Under the pieces are notes generated by a model. It was not told where the DNA came from. It saw only the letters and a program-made list of their open reading frames with translations, and did not search any database. DNA of 64,000 nucleotides. It comes from Thuidium tamariscinum (lineage: Eukaryota; Streptophyta; Bryopsida; Hypnales; Thuidiaceae). The position numbers were made by a program, and so were the translations under genes. Shown here in pieces: positions 32,641-45,180 of this stretch (positions are counted from its first letter, which is position 1; each line of letters begins with the position of its first letter). The DNA is taken from positions 24,815,501 to 24,879,500 of the forward strand of contig OX344749.2 of the NCBI GenBank assembly GCA_947034885.2. The letters are read 5' to 3'.

Positions 32641-35574
32641 CTTTAATGATGTTGGAGGCACCAAGTGTTCAAAGGACAACTTTATTTCATATTGTAAAAT
32701 GGAAAAAGGTGTTTTATCATTAAATGTTATCTTCTTGAAGGGATCTTAGAAGTACATTTTTAGTTAATAGTATTGCAAATTTTCTCATTATGGTAGTATT
32801 AACTCTTCTAAAGAAAAATATTTTTAATCCATAAATCACATATGTAGTGTATATTGGCCATATCAACTTATTTATTTACTCTTAATGCAAATTTCATCCT
32901 TGACAAGGATGTTTTGGAGATTTTAGTCCAATTAATAAAATAAAGCTTATTGAGTGCAATTTGTATACAAATTAGAAATTTTGAAAGATTCATAAATCTT
33001 AATATTTTATTGCAACATGAACTTTGGACTTATAACCATAATTTTTTCATTTTTATAAATTTCAAAGGGACACTAAATTTGGTTTATATCTTGATGTTCT
33101 ACACTTTAACATATAAATCTAGTATAAAAATTCAGATTTTTGTAGCATATAATCTATATTTGATATGAACTTTCTTCATTATTTTCTTCAATAATTCATA
33201 GTAATTTCAAATTCTTTTCCCAAAAATTTGAAAAATTTATAACTTGTAGTAGACAATTGACTTCATTTCTAAAAACTAAATGCATTCATATCTAGTTGCA
33301 AAATGGCAACAAGGAAAGTGATAGGCAAGAAACCTTGAAATTAGTGGTTATAGGCTTGTCTTTATATTATTAAGCTCAATAAACAGATTCAAGTCTTTCT
33401 CAAGGTGCTTCAAATATGCACCTATTGATCACTTTGAAGTTTCTTCCTATTCTAACTTTGGGAATAAACATTTCTATTCTATATTCATTGTCAATAGCCC
33501 AATTCATTCCACTGTAAACCTCCTTTTTTCTTACACTTCAACTCTTGCTTTAAAAATGTTCAAAAAGAAAATGGGACCAAAAAAAACATGGCATTGATAA
33601 ACCTTTACTATCTTTGTCTCAATCTCTCATCCAATCAACTACCATTTTGTTACATTGTTTTTTTGTAAACTGACACACATTTTAGAATGCATATAAGGTA
33701 TGTGCACCTACAAAGAGCATCTCTTAATGATCCTTCAATTGCAAGACTAGAATAGTAGTTTGAAGCTCCAACAGGTTTTGCTAAGAATGAGATCCTTAGT
33801 CCTTGATTGATAGGTATACCATTCCTACACCTTTGATAACTATTACACTATATATGCTCTCTTTGGTAAGCTCTTTGAAGAAAAAAGACAAGGCAAAATA
33901 TTACCATGATTATATCTGGATTTTTTCCACTATAGAACTAGTCATTCTACATTTTCAAATGAAGTGTTGCAATTTTAAACCTTACTACAAGGGTTTTTAT
34001 ACATGCGTCAAACACTAATCAATTTAGAAGGTCAAAATCTAATAGACTATAATTGATGCTTGGAAGTAAATATACTTCAAATTGCAACCAAATCAAAAAT
34101 CCACCATTGTGTGTTTGAATACTATATGTAGGGATATCAAATGTACAACAATAGTGAGTATTGTTAGTTTTGGGTGTATAGTTGGTTTGGAGTATACTTA
34201 CTTTAATTGTCTTTCTTTATAAGGCACTATGATTAGTATAGTTTATAAGTATTATGAGTTACCATATATTAATATAAATTAATTTTATTGAATCTTATTA
34301 GCAACTAATATGGGATTTGAAGACACTTTAACTCGAATTACTTAGACACCTTATACATAATTAATGAATTTTCAAAATGTTGTTTGTAGATATACCAAAA
34401 AACAATATAAGGCTTTCATTGACTCATGTTTAGATTGTATGTCTTATTTGATCAATAATATATAGGGAAAAAATCAATAGAATCATCCATAAGTATATAC
34501 CCATCTATAGAATCATTTGTTAGTAGTAAATTATATCCAAGTATTGACAAATTCAACTTTTTTTTGGAGAGGTAATTGGTGATTTTATCCATTTTTTATC
34601 TACTATTTTTGGTATTGTGTTGAATAATATCAAAATGAGGTAAGATTTTGGTTCCAATTTGCAAACTTAAGAAATTGTTGAATCCAATCCAATAAAGAAA
34701 AAAAATTATATTGTAGTCTTTAACTAGAGTGAATAAAGTAACTTCAAAATAGTTTAACTAGCTATGCCATGGAGTGCATTCTACTCTAAGAGTTCCTTTT
34801 GGACGTAAATTCCATGTCTTAAATTTGATAAATAGTAACTAATAGCCAATAGATAATTTATGTTGCAATCTTACATGTATACATATACTTTTAAAAATAG
34901 TTTTAGATGTATACATCCACTTATATATTATGAGCACATGAGTTTTAAAAAAATAAATTAAACTTTCATCTTGCTTTGATTGTTTTGGATGTCTTTATCA
35001 TTTTAGTTTAATAACTTAATAAAAGATAGAATGATTAATATTAGAAATTATTTGCATCTTGGAAGAGATACCCTAACACTATAAATGCTCTAAATTTTTT
35101 TCATTCATTATCTAAGATTCATTGTACTATGATGTAATTTGAAAGGCTTTAAATGAAAGAAAATTATATTTCAGAAATCCTTTGTATTTCTAATGTATCT
35201 TTGTGTAATTCTTCTACATTCTAAAATTAAATTTAGATTGTAAAATTGTCTTCCAAAATGGTATCACAAACTCTAAAATTATCATTTGATTACTTTGGTA
35301 GGAATTATGCGGATAGAAAAATTTCCTAATAGTTGCTCCAGAATATATAAATTTTAATCATCTTGGTTCACATATATTTGAGGCTTTTAAGTGCCAATTT
35401 GATCAATACTCAAAAGTGAGTAAGAAAAAATCATTCAAAGATTTTCAAATAGTATTGAAAATGGAGTTGGCAGTTATTGCCACTTTTGGATACATTGTAA
35501 ACAATGTACCCATAAATTGAATGTATTCATATGTTTATTTGGTTGTAAGTTCAAAGTGATTGAGCCATTTTGAG
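32641..35574. other. AT-rich intergenic, no gene seen
   Basis: Very AT-rich, stop-dense, no domain or element end recognised. Confidence 0.45.
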
Positions 35575-36055
35575 CATAGTCTCGGATTCCCTAAATTGAT
35601 TTAAATGTCATTCAATGTATTTTGATATATGTAGTCTTTTGATGGCAAAACTCATTTTATATCCTTTAGGATGGTTTAATTGTAGTTTAATCTATAATCT
35701 ATACTATTTTGATCAATTATTTAAAAAATTTATAATCTTAATTTGAGATTTAATTTGTGAATTGAAAATATTTTGATTATTTTAGGTTTCTTGTTATAAA
35801 TTATATATATGTATATATTAGAAATTTTATAATAAATAATTTATCTAATGGTGAAATGATAATGAAATAAGTCAATAGTAAAAAGAAGTCCTCCATTTAA
35901 GTTTATCTCCTTAGTAGTTTATAAAGCATGTATTGTATATTTGAAATAATGATTTGAATATATTATAAATAGATTCAAATAAGGCATAATAAAAAACCTT
36001 CAAAATCTAGGAAAGTCTTTTTATAAATTACATTAAATTTACCTTATCTTCTTTA

Positions 36056-36349
36056 TTATGACCAAAATGTTAATAAATCAAATTTAAATAAGAGATTTGC
36101 ATACTCTAAGGCTATTTTTTGTTTTTTGTTTACGGATGAACAGAGTGTTATATGAACATCTTCAAACTTTGAAGGTGTTGTGAACATTTTGCACTTTGCT
36201 AGAGTTAGGAGACAAGTATCATTATCCATTGTTGTTACATTAGGTTTTTTCATTATTTGTAGATATTCTTGTTTTGAAGCCTCATCTTCAAGTGCTCTAG
36301 TTGTTGTGATTGATTTTTCGTAGGATGTGTTTTGAACAAATTCTTTCAT
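36056..36349 (-). CDS. Small unrecognised ORF, paralogue A, 97 aa
   Basis: Starts MKEFVQNTSYEKSITTTRAL and ends NLLFKFDLLTFWS. It shares with paralogue B the pattern MK(E/K)FVQxTSYxKSxT, then LEDxASKQxYxQxMKKxN, NDTCLxTLAK and EYANLLFKFxxLxFW. The frame is open further upstream (FYNHKKIVDQYA), where it meets a TTTTTTTTAG acceptor-like site at the same place as in B. TATAAATA lies 162 bp upstream of the ATG. The TAA stop runs straight into an AATAAA-like CATAATAAAG. No known domain, no signal peptide, no membrane segment. Real gene, or piece of a repeat, is undecided. Confidence 0.4.
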   Translation of the reverse strand: MKEFVQNTSYEKSITTTRALEDEASKQEYLQIMKKPNVTTMDNDTCLLTLAKCKMFTTPSKFEDVHITLCSSVNKKQKIALEYANLLFKFDLLTFWS

Positions 36350-36510
36350 GGCATATTGGTCAACAATTTTTTTTATGATTGTAAAAATACAACTAAAAAA
36401 AATTTAAATGAGAACCTAAGATATTTGAATGGAGGTGATGTAGAGAAATTAACAAAAATGAAAATAGAAAAAACAAATGTTCACAATATTTTTGCTTTCC
36501 ACTCTCTTTG

Positions 36511-36518
36511 TATTTATA
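36511..36518 (-). promoter_or_regulatory. TATA box of small ORF A
   Basis: TATAAATA on the minus strand, followed by GAGAGTGGAAAGCAAAAATA. Paralogue B has TATAAATA at 39045-39052 with the matching CAAAAATATTGT downstream. The spacing to the MK(E/K)FVQ start is 162 bp in both. Confidence 0.5.
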
Positions 36519-36720
36519 ATAAAACATTGGAAAAAAAATTAAAAGTTCTTATTCATAATCAAAGAAAAACATTTCATTTGTAAAAACTAAAAAACTAAAA
36601 GTTCTCATTCATATTCAAAATAAAATTTATCATTTATTAATAAATTAAAAATTAAAAATATCAATTATTTTCAAAAATAAATAATATTGAAGATGGTTTG
36701 TCTTCCAATAATATAGAAAT

Positions 36721-38104
36721 GTAAAAAACAAATTGAAATTTTTTTCCTAAATTCTAGTTTTGGAGGTATAAAAATAGACATAATTTTTTGTTATTTATAT
36801 CTAAATCATAGAAAACCTCTAACTATTCTTCTAGATTGGTTTAAGGTACAATTCTTCATCATAATGCATAAATAATTGGAGAAAACAATTAATTGGTTTG
36901 TTGTTAGCTTCTAGAATTGGAAAAATACCCAATTTGAAGATATGGACCCTATCACTGATGTCCTCAACAATTATAGCTAATTCTCATTCAATGCAATCAT
37001 CTTGTGAAATTTTAGTGGATGAGAATCTTCATCTTCAAGTGCTATTTTTGATCTTCTTTAACTCCACATGACTAATTTCTTGATGTGTTTTGAATTAAAA
37101 ACCTTCACATACTAATGACATTTTGTCCAACTAAAAAATCATTTGAAGACAAAGGGAGTACTATAAGTTGTATTTTTGTACTAATGTTACCAAGACATGT
37201 AGTAATTAAATAACCTTGATACATGTCTTGAAATTTTTGAATTCTATAGTAATGTCTGAAGTTGAAGATGATACAAATTTGCGACAAATAAATCAAAAAT
37301 ACTTTTTCTTGTCCAACTTTAAACAATTCAAATTAAAAGTTTTAAAATTACACATGCAGATCAACAAGTTCTTTGTTGACTCTTGCATAATCAATTTGCA
37401 TTCTAGTTAATTTTGATAAAATTTTGATTTTCAAGCCATTTGAGAAAATTTGCATTGTATCATTATAAAATTCAAATAACAAAATTTTAGACTTATGCAT
37501 TAATAAATAGAGAAGATTGAAGTTTTAATTTGCCAAAACAAATTATCGTGAAGATATGTAATTTAAAGCCTATCATTTAGTAATAGTTTGAACAAATAAT
37601 GAAAATACTTTGAGGTTTAAAAAATCCCAATTTAATTTTTATACTTGAATATTTGGTACTTTCATTTAACAAATTTTTTTATTAGTAAAATTAAGAATTA
37701 AAATTTTTATTTGAAAACTTTCTTTCTTTATCTTTTTTTGAATTTTAGAGTGCAATGATGCAAAATCTTGGAGTGGTCAATTAGTAAAGAGTTCATCTAA
37801 AAGATTGAAATATACGTTCTTCAAATTTTGAATTTATTCACATTAATTGAAAGATTTTCTATCCATGTGAATAATTATTTTGGCCAATTAGTAGCTCACA
37901 ATTTAATGGGTGATGTTTTGAAATTTTGAATATCCTAAGATACAATAAAAGATAGTGCATCACAACATAAAATGTAGTGTATCATACCATACAAATGCCT
38001 GTATGAACTCTTGAAGGAATAGTGTACAACTCCATCATATCCTACTCAAAGACCAATGGCCATCAAGATGAAGCCAAATCATAATGCATGCTCAAACCAT
38101 TTTC
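36721..38104. other. AT-rich spacer between the duplicated units
   Basis: AT-rich, stop-dense. Short frames at 37105-37410 show no domain. No gene recognised. Confidence 0.4.
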
Positions 38105-38610
38105 AATTTAGTTTAAAATTCTCTTTATTGATTTAAATTTGGTCAACCTATTTTGATAATTCTAGTCTTTTAGTGGTCAAACTCACTTTTTAGCCTTTAA
38201 AATAGTGTAATTGTAGTTTAATCTACATTCTATAATGAATTGAGTATTTATTTTGAAATTTCCTAAATCTTAACTTGGAATTTCATTTGCAAGTTGAAAA
38301 TAGAGCAACAACTATATTTTTTATTTATTGTGAATTTAGATTTATTTTGGTAAAAATAAAAGTTTAAAAAGTTTAAAAAAATTATATTAGATAAAACATG
38401 TGATGGCAAAATGATAATGAAATAGGTCACTATTAATGAGAAGTCCTCTATTTTAGATAATTTTCCTATTAGTTTATCAAGAATGTATCATATATTTGAA
38501 TAATGACTCGATACTTTACAAAATGAATTTAACTAGGTTCAAGTAAGACATAATAAGAAACCTCCTCCTAAATCTAGAAAAGTCTTTCCATGTTTACTTT
38601 ATCTTCTTTA

Positions 38611-38901
38611 TTATGTCCAAAATATTAAAAAATAAAATTTAAATAAAAGGTTTGCATATTCTATATCTATTGCTTGTTTTTGCTTTGCAGAAAAATGAAG
38701 AGTTGAAAAGAATGTTTCACGCTTTGCTAAAGTTTGTAGACAAGTGTCATCATTCATCATTCTTGTTGTTCCATTAAGTTTTTTCATGGGTTGCACATAT
38801 GCTTGTTTTGAAGCCCCATCTTCTAATAGTCTAGTTGATGTAGTTGATTTTTGGTAGGATGTGTATTGTACAAATTTTTTCATAGCATAGTGGTCTGCCA
38901 T
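38611..38901 (-). CDS. Small unrecognised ORF, paralogue B, 96 aa
   Basis: Starts MADHYAMKKFVQYTSYQKST; a second Met (38883) matches the start of paralogue A. The frame is open up to 38925, right after a GCTAG acceptor-like site. Ends NLLFKFYFLIFWT with TAA inside CATAATAAAG, as in A. About half the residues are identical to A, and the two indels (one residue after TT, about ten residues near FF/TTP) are multiples of three. Function unknown. Confidence 0.4.
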   Translation of the reverse strand: MADHYAMKKFVQYTSYQKSTTSTRLLEDGASKQAYVQPMKKLNGTTRMMNDDTCLQTLAKRETFFSTLHFSAKQKQAIDIEYANLLFKFYFLIFWT

Positions 38902-39044
38902 TTTTTTATAGTTGTAAAAATCCAACTAGCAAGTAATTTGGATTAGAACCTAAAATGTTTGAATGGAGATGATCAAATGAAATAAACAAAAATGAAAATA
39001 GAAGGGAGAAATGCTTACAATATTTTTGATTTCTACTTCTCTTT

Positions 39045-39052
39045 TATTTATA
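39045..39052 (-). promoter_or_regulatory. TATA box of small ORF B
   Basis: TATAAATA on the minus strand, 162 bp before the Met at 38883, in homologous context to 36511-36518. Confidence 0.5.
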
Positions 39053-39180
39053 ATGAAAAATAAATTAAAAGTTCTTGTTCACAATCAAAGTAAAAGTTAT
39101 CATTCACAATCAAAGTAAAAATATCATTTATAATAAAAAAATTAAATAAATAAAAAATAATAAAAATATTGTTTATTCTC

Positions 39181-41241
39181 CAAAAATCTACAAATCTAAT
39201 TGTAAAATATTGGAGTCTTATGTTATAGGATTTGAGCACAAAAAGTTGAAATGAATTTTGGTTGTTGTATTTTAATTATAGAGAAGATCTAATTATTCTT
39301 TTATGTATTTATTTAATATTTTTTATGGAATTTCAATCCTAAAGTTTGCAATAAACAATGATTTTCTAATTTCAATAGCTCCAAATCTACAAACATAATT
39401 TCAATGATAAAATTGTACATCATTGTGGCAATCTTGAATCTTATGTGGCTATTTAGGCTTGAGATGTTGATTATATTGTCCATTTTTTTTAATGACTTTC
39501 AATTCCTTTATATTTTGCATCTTTGGGGATTCCACCTTTTTCTTAGAAACAACAACAAAACATTCCAACCAAATGTAGGAATTGATGAGGTGTTGATTAT
39601 ATAACATGATAACAAAGATTGTTGATGTTGTATAGAAGATGAAATCAGGCCTCTAAGGATTTTTATATCATGTTCCTACATAATTTTCTAGTGCAATTTG
39701 TGCCATTGTATAAGTTGCATATGATTTAGGATAAAGACAAACAACTACACTAAATTGCTCAGGGAGATCATCCTTTGTAATTTAAGGTATACACCTGACT
39801 TAAGAGGGTATTTGATGACCATATTTTTACATAAAGAGCTACAAAGGGCATATTTCCAATACCCTATAGTATTTGAAAATTCATTCCTGTAGGTTTTCTA
39901 GCAGGTCTATCTTACAATTACAATTTAAATGTCCAATTTTATCCTACCTCCACCTTTCTTTACAAAAACTTCCTTTCCTTCTACCACATACGTATACACA
40001 ATATATACAATGAAACCAAAAACAATCAATTCAATTCAACTATTCAAGTGCCATTGACAGAGTGGTAGTTTTTAACCTTAAAAAGCCAATTGATCATTGA
40101 GCAAACAATTGAAAATTTGGATAGGTTCCAATGAAGTGAATTTTGATTGGATGTTCATAATATTTTGACACAAGATGTGAAGAAGTATATCTTCAAGTGA
40201 AAATATAATTTTTTCCACCCATGGGTCCAAATCAAAGTTATGCTCCCTTAAATTTTCTTGGTAGGCTAGACAATTTGGGCATCTTTGGTGCATCTTTTGC
40301 AAAAACACTCATCAATTTTTGAAATTTGGCATGTATACAACTAATAAAATATGGAGTTCAAGTATCCTAAAAGAATTTAGTTATCAATTCTCATTCTAAA
40401 AGTAGTCAGACTTTGTTAACTATATTGAGGCAACTTCAAAAAAAACATTTTCTTCTAACTTCAAGTTCTATTATTTTGCAGCCTATAATGTCAAAGTTCT
40501 TGAAAATTTTCTCACATATTCCGAATGTTTTTTATAATTTTACTAAATTTGAATTTTGAATGAAAAATTTCTTCATTGCACAAGAAAAAATCAAAAAATG
40601 ACTAGTGTATTGCCAATGCATTTAACCTCCTTTCATTGTAGGTTGATTTAGAATAAGCTTAAATTTCCATATTTGCTTTTGAAATTTTTCATGAATGACC
40701 CTAACAACATATAATCATAAATGGTCTCAAAATTTTATTCTAAAAAGGCTTGAAGTTCATTGCCCTTGTTTTATAAGAATAAAAAAAAATTCTCACCTCA
40801 AACATTGTAATCTTTTGATCCACAAGGTCAAATGGGCTAAATATTTTTCTAGACATTGCCTTACTTGTTCAACAAATTTTTTCTATAGTTGGAATTTTTT
40901 TAAATTTGACAATGCATCTAAAATTGGCTATTTGGACTTTTTTTCTTCCAAAACATTCTCTCCGCTTTAGAGAATAAGAAGGTTAATACTTATTAAATAC
41001 TTCCAAAATCTCCATTGAAACTATCCCGTAAACATTCTATTCAATATGATTGTGTATAACATATATATCTTCAAAGATTGAAGTTAAATGAACCATAAAT
41101 TTTATCTTCATATTAATTGTACAATTTTTAGTTTGTTGAATCCACTGAGGTAAACTCCCTATTCATGTTGAATGAAGCAAATTTTGTCTCTTGTGGTCAA
41201 TGTCTTACACTTATACTCAGTTTTAATTATGTACACTATTC
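39181..41241. other. AT-rich intergenic, no gene seen
   Basis: AT-rich and stop-dense. No domain recognised in the short frames. Confidence 0.45.
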
Positions 41242-41552
41242 ATGGCAAATTTCGTTAAAACAACGATATGCCATTAACTTGGCAGTTTTTACAGTTCAAA
41301 CCTCGAGGTCCGAAATCTAAACTTGTCATATATTTTTGAAGTCTCTACATGTTGTAGATGACTAAAATCTATACTAGTCTAAGATGTTTCGGACCGCGAG
41401 GTCCGAACTATAAAATTATTGTAGATTTTGTAAATCTACATAAGTCTTAGATGTTTGAAATTCTATACCTGTCCTAGATGTTAGGTTTTAGTTCGGATTG
41501 CGTGGTCCGAAAAATGGCATTGTGAATATCGCCATTTTTTTGAAACTCGCCA
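41242..41552. mobile_element. TIR element, family 'AATTTCGTTAAAA', copy 1
   Basis: Left end ATGGCAAATTTCGTTAAAAC and reverse-complemented right end ATGGCGAGTTTCAAAAAAAT form imperfect TIRs. Inside, GAGGTCCGAA occurs with related CGCGAGGTCCGAAC and GCGTGGTCCGAA. Related to the ends of 51596-52247. Confidence 0.5.
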
Positions 41553-42354
41553 TATTGGTGCCATGGCAAAATTTTAGTGAATTGCTTTTCATTGTAGATT
41601 CGTTATACTTGATTGTGTCAATTTTTGTCATCTACATGAAATTATCTACCTGTATCTATACTCATTGTACAATAAAAAACTTGTACAACTTCTATTTGTT
41701 AAGGCTAACTTAATAATAAAAATTCCTACTACATGATGTTTTTAGGTAGCTTAATTTAAATATAATAGAGTGTATAGCATTTCATAGACCCAATAGTAAT
41801 CCTACATATTATATAAAGTTTTTCCACTTTGAATTAAATGGACCCTATCTTTTAACTTACTTATTTAAAAAACAAACTAAGAGTGATCTCCTTGAGAATC
41901 AATCTTATTCAAGAATTGTATTTGTGTTGTTGATGAAGTAGGTTCTGAATTAGTGGATCACCTCTTAAGGTGTTGAAATTCTACTTCAGTAATGGAGCAC
42001 ATGAAGACTATAACCCGGGTTCATCAACAAAGCACGCCAAACTCAATTTTGACTTACAAGCCATGGGGATGCTCTAAGTTATATCAAAACTCAAATGGCT
42101 TACATCAAACTCCGTCCTTCTAGTTGACCTTGAGGAGGATTTGTGGTAAGGTATGGGCATGTAGCTTTAATTGTCACAAATTACAAATAAGTATAGTTTC
42201 TACCAAAATAAATGCCATTGCAATGCAATGACACCGAAAAGGATTCATCAACCTACAAGGTTTCATTGAAAAGGAGAGGTGAATCAATAAGTTTTAGTAA
42301 GTATTGGGACAAATGAAAAATCAATCTATTCTCTCTTATTTTGTTTCTTTGTCA
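41553..42354. other. Intergenic, no gene seen
   Basis: Nothing coding or structured recognised. Confidence 0.4.
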
Positions 42355-42650
42355 CATTGAGATCTCATGGACTATGTGTATCCCAGCCACATGCTTGATA
42401 ATGTTGGAAAGCTCTTGGCAAGGAGGGATGCATGGGCTTGGTTTCATGGCATTCCAACCTATAGTGTGAAAGTTATGGATTTTTGAATATTTTTGGTTCT
42501 AAAAAGTTTTTAAAAATTACTTTTACTTATATTTTGGTTGTGATCTCGGTACCATTAGAAAGCCCTTGAGGTGGAGGGGTGTACTAATTTTGTTTCGTGG
42601 CGTTTGAACCTATGGTGTGAGAGTTATTAAATTTCAAAGTTTTCATGCAT
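42355..42650. repeat. Diverged ~190 bp repeat units (30 kb array family)
   Basis: Two units with GGAAAGCTCTTGGCAAGGAG, GCATGGGCTTGGTTTCATGG and AAAGTTATGGATTTTTG, the same family as 28950-29870. Confidence 0.65.
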
Positions 42651-42766
42651 TACAAAATTGAAATATTACTCTTATTTTGGATTTGACTATAGCATCAACA
42701 TAGGGCATACTAGTATGGATGAAAATATGACAATTTTGCACTCTATAGAATAGGTATTAAGAATAA

Positions 42767-42769
<3 letters not shown>

Positions 42770-42805
<36 letters not shown>
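42770..42805. repeat. (CA)n microsatellite, about 36 bp
   Basis: Uninterrupted CA dinucleotides followed by a poly(T) run. Confidence 0.95.
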
Positions 42806-42807
<2 letters not shown>

Positions 42808-43009
42808 TTTTAAAATTTTTTTTTTTTATCTTATCAACAAGTGAAAGGAGATTCGAATGCACTTTAGCATGCATTATTTGAACACCATAAGAATATGGTA
42901 TGAAATCCCAATGTATTCCATGAAGACATACCAATGATCAATAATTGTCTCTCATAGGTTCTTATGTTTTGATTTTGTACATCAATATCAAGGTTTCTAT
43001 TAAAGCAAA

Positions 43010-45180
43010 AGAAGAATACACGACTTTTCAAGAACCAACCAGTTGTGCGTGGCAGAACGAGCTTACAGTCTGCTGGAAAATATTGTTGCTGTTGGCACAA
43101 ACGCAGAGTTCCATCGATTACATGAGTCAAAACTGATTATCAAGCAAGTTCAATACTGCTGTTGACAGGGAATCCTGGGCTTGAAAGAATTCATCTGCCA
43201 ATCGACCTACCGGCTATGCTTAACAAATTTCGGTATCTAACATTACACTGTATAATGTATACCCCCGTCAAAATTGAAACCGTGCAACAGACAAACCGAA
43301 CTCTCAGGTCCATTGAACTACCAATGTCCCTCAAAAAGCTTCACAACACATTAGAACAGGCATGGAATCTACTACGCTAGCACCATTACCGGAGACGACT
43401 GGAAGTATAGAATAGAGACGTCGTGCACTTATATGCTATTCTCCAAAAGGTTTACTCCTGCAGTTGCAAATCGAAGTGATAAACACCTGCATTTCGGAGA
43501 CAATGATCAATGGTGAGAATATTATAAGAGAAAAGACGTCGGGCCTGAGGGGTCAACTCAGTTACAATTGGCAAGGCTGTGAGGCATAATAAGTCCATTT
43601 TAGCCTTGCTTTTTCACTTATAATAACTTATAATAAGTCCATTAAGACTTGCTTAATCATTTATAATAATTAAAAATGGGTGAAGGTTCTTGTTATGCCC
43701 TTACTATGAATTTATTTTTATTATGCTTATAATAAAATTTATAATAAGTCCTAGAATTCAAGGACCTTCTTGGCCTCCCATCCTTGCATAAGAAAATTCC
43801 ACTTATTATGTGTTTTATCTAATTATACATAAACATTTTTTGTACTCAAAATACATATTCTCAGAGCTCTCAATGTCCTCTTTCCAATCAGATATATATC
43901 ATCCCAATCACAAGTGATTAAGTCATAGTATTTTGTAAAATAAGACATAATAAATCTCCTTGTAATAAATGGAAGTTGCCCCCCTGGGGAACGTCGGGTA
44001 GGTGAAAGGATGGGGGAAAATCGGAAAAAAAATAGATCAGGCATCAAAGAATTCTCCACCTATTGGCAACTTACCATGACCCTTCCCGACTCTCCGCAGC
44101 TGTGATACATACCCTGAAATCTTCTTGATAGCCTCAACCTGACATTGGCGGATCACAAATCTCAGAAACGCAGGAGGAACAATCCACGGATTCGATGAGA
44201 CTGACAAATTGGATACACTGGACCCAAGAGCTATGAGACACGAAAAAAAAATCATCGAAATCCTAGCTGGGGTTTAATTGGGAGTGCTTTCAGAGCACCA
44301 TATCCAACCTAAACCAAGTCGCGACACGCAGAAGCAGAAGAATCAAATGATGGTGACAGCACTGACGGCAAAAAGAGGCTCGCACAATAGCAAGGGAAGA
44401 CTCAAGCTAAGTGAAAGGAATACCTGCTCTTGCAAATATTCGCGTTCAACGAAATCGCTCATCTCAGGGTCGTTGTTGTCCACAGCAACCTGAAGGACGC
44501 ACACAGATGCATAATTGTCCGCTCAGAAATCAACAACAGGAACAAACCATCACCGACAAACGTAATATAGGATGCAACCGATATTGGAAACGTACCAGGA
44601 CAAGTAAATTAGTGCGGGGAAATCACAGACAGCATCTTACCTGATGAAGTGCCAGCAGCTTCTCATTGACGAGCTTCTCAAGAGAAAGTGCAAGCTCCAT
44701 GGCTGCATAAAAACAAAGAACCAAGTTATCACTGCTAACACGCGCGGGTACTCCCGAACCCAATGAGAGAATTATCTGTGAACACCAAATAAATATCCTC
44801 GAAGATTCCGGGGAGACCTACAGTAAAGAGCATCGCCTTTCTCTGCATGGTCAAATTCCATAACTGGCGACGTTATGGTATTTAATTTTACTCTTCCTCC
44901 ACGCTTGTTCTGTTGCAGCAACAACCAGTATTAGTGAGACAGATCAGCTTCTACGAATAAGTCGCGTAGACACCACAAGCACTCCGCTAACCGTACCGTA
45001 AAATTAAAAAAACGTAAACAATGTATGAATCTTCTTATTATCTAAACTAAATAATGCTGGAAGGGTCGGTCAATAGGCAGGGCATTTGGAGACCAGTAAT
45101 ATCGTAGTTATACCTGATACTTCATCAGTTTCTCAGCATGTTCTCTTTCTTCCTCACTGTTCTCTTTGAAAAATCTACGT
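43010..45180. repeat. Segmental duplication, copy 2 (contains the intact ferritin exons 3-8)
   Basis: Partner of 21405-23110. It contains a 447 bp insertion that copy 1 lacks. Confidence 0.9.

Larger units (their letters stand above)
35575..36720. repeat. Direct duplication, unit A (partner 38105-39180)
   Basis: Aligns by eye with 38105-39180 in the same orientation, about 2.54 kb apart. Landmarks: GTAGTTTAATCTA, TAGTCTTTT, GTCCTCCATTT/GTCCTCTATTT, AGAAACCT/AAAAACCT and AAAGAAGATAA. The unit contains a small ORF with its upstream TATA box. Confidence 0.7.
38105..39180. repeat. Direct duplication, unit B
   Basis: Partner of 35575-36720; see that entry. Confidence 0.7.

Noticed and set aside
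44037..44255. Minus frame reading through ferritin exon 7 and ending [12 protein letters not shown]
   Set aside because: This is intron retention; exon 8 at 43452-43486 gives the expected GVYHFD ending after a proper acceptor.
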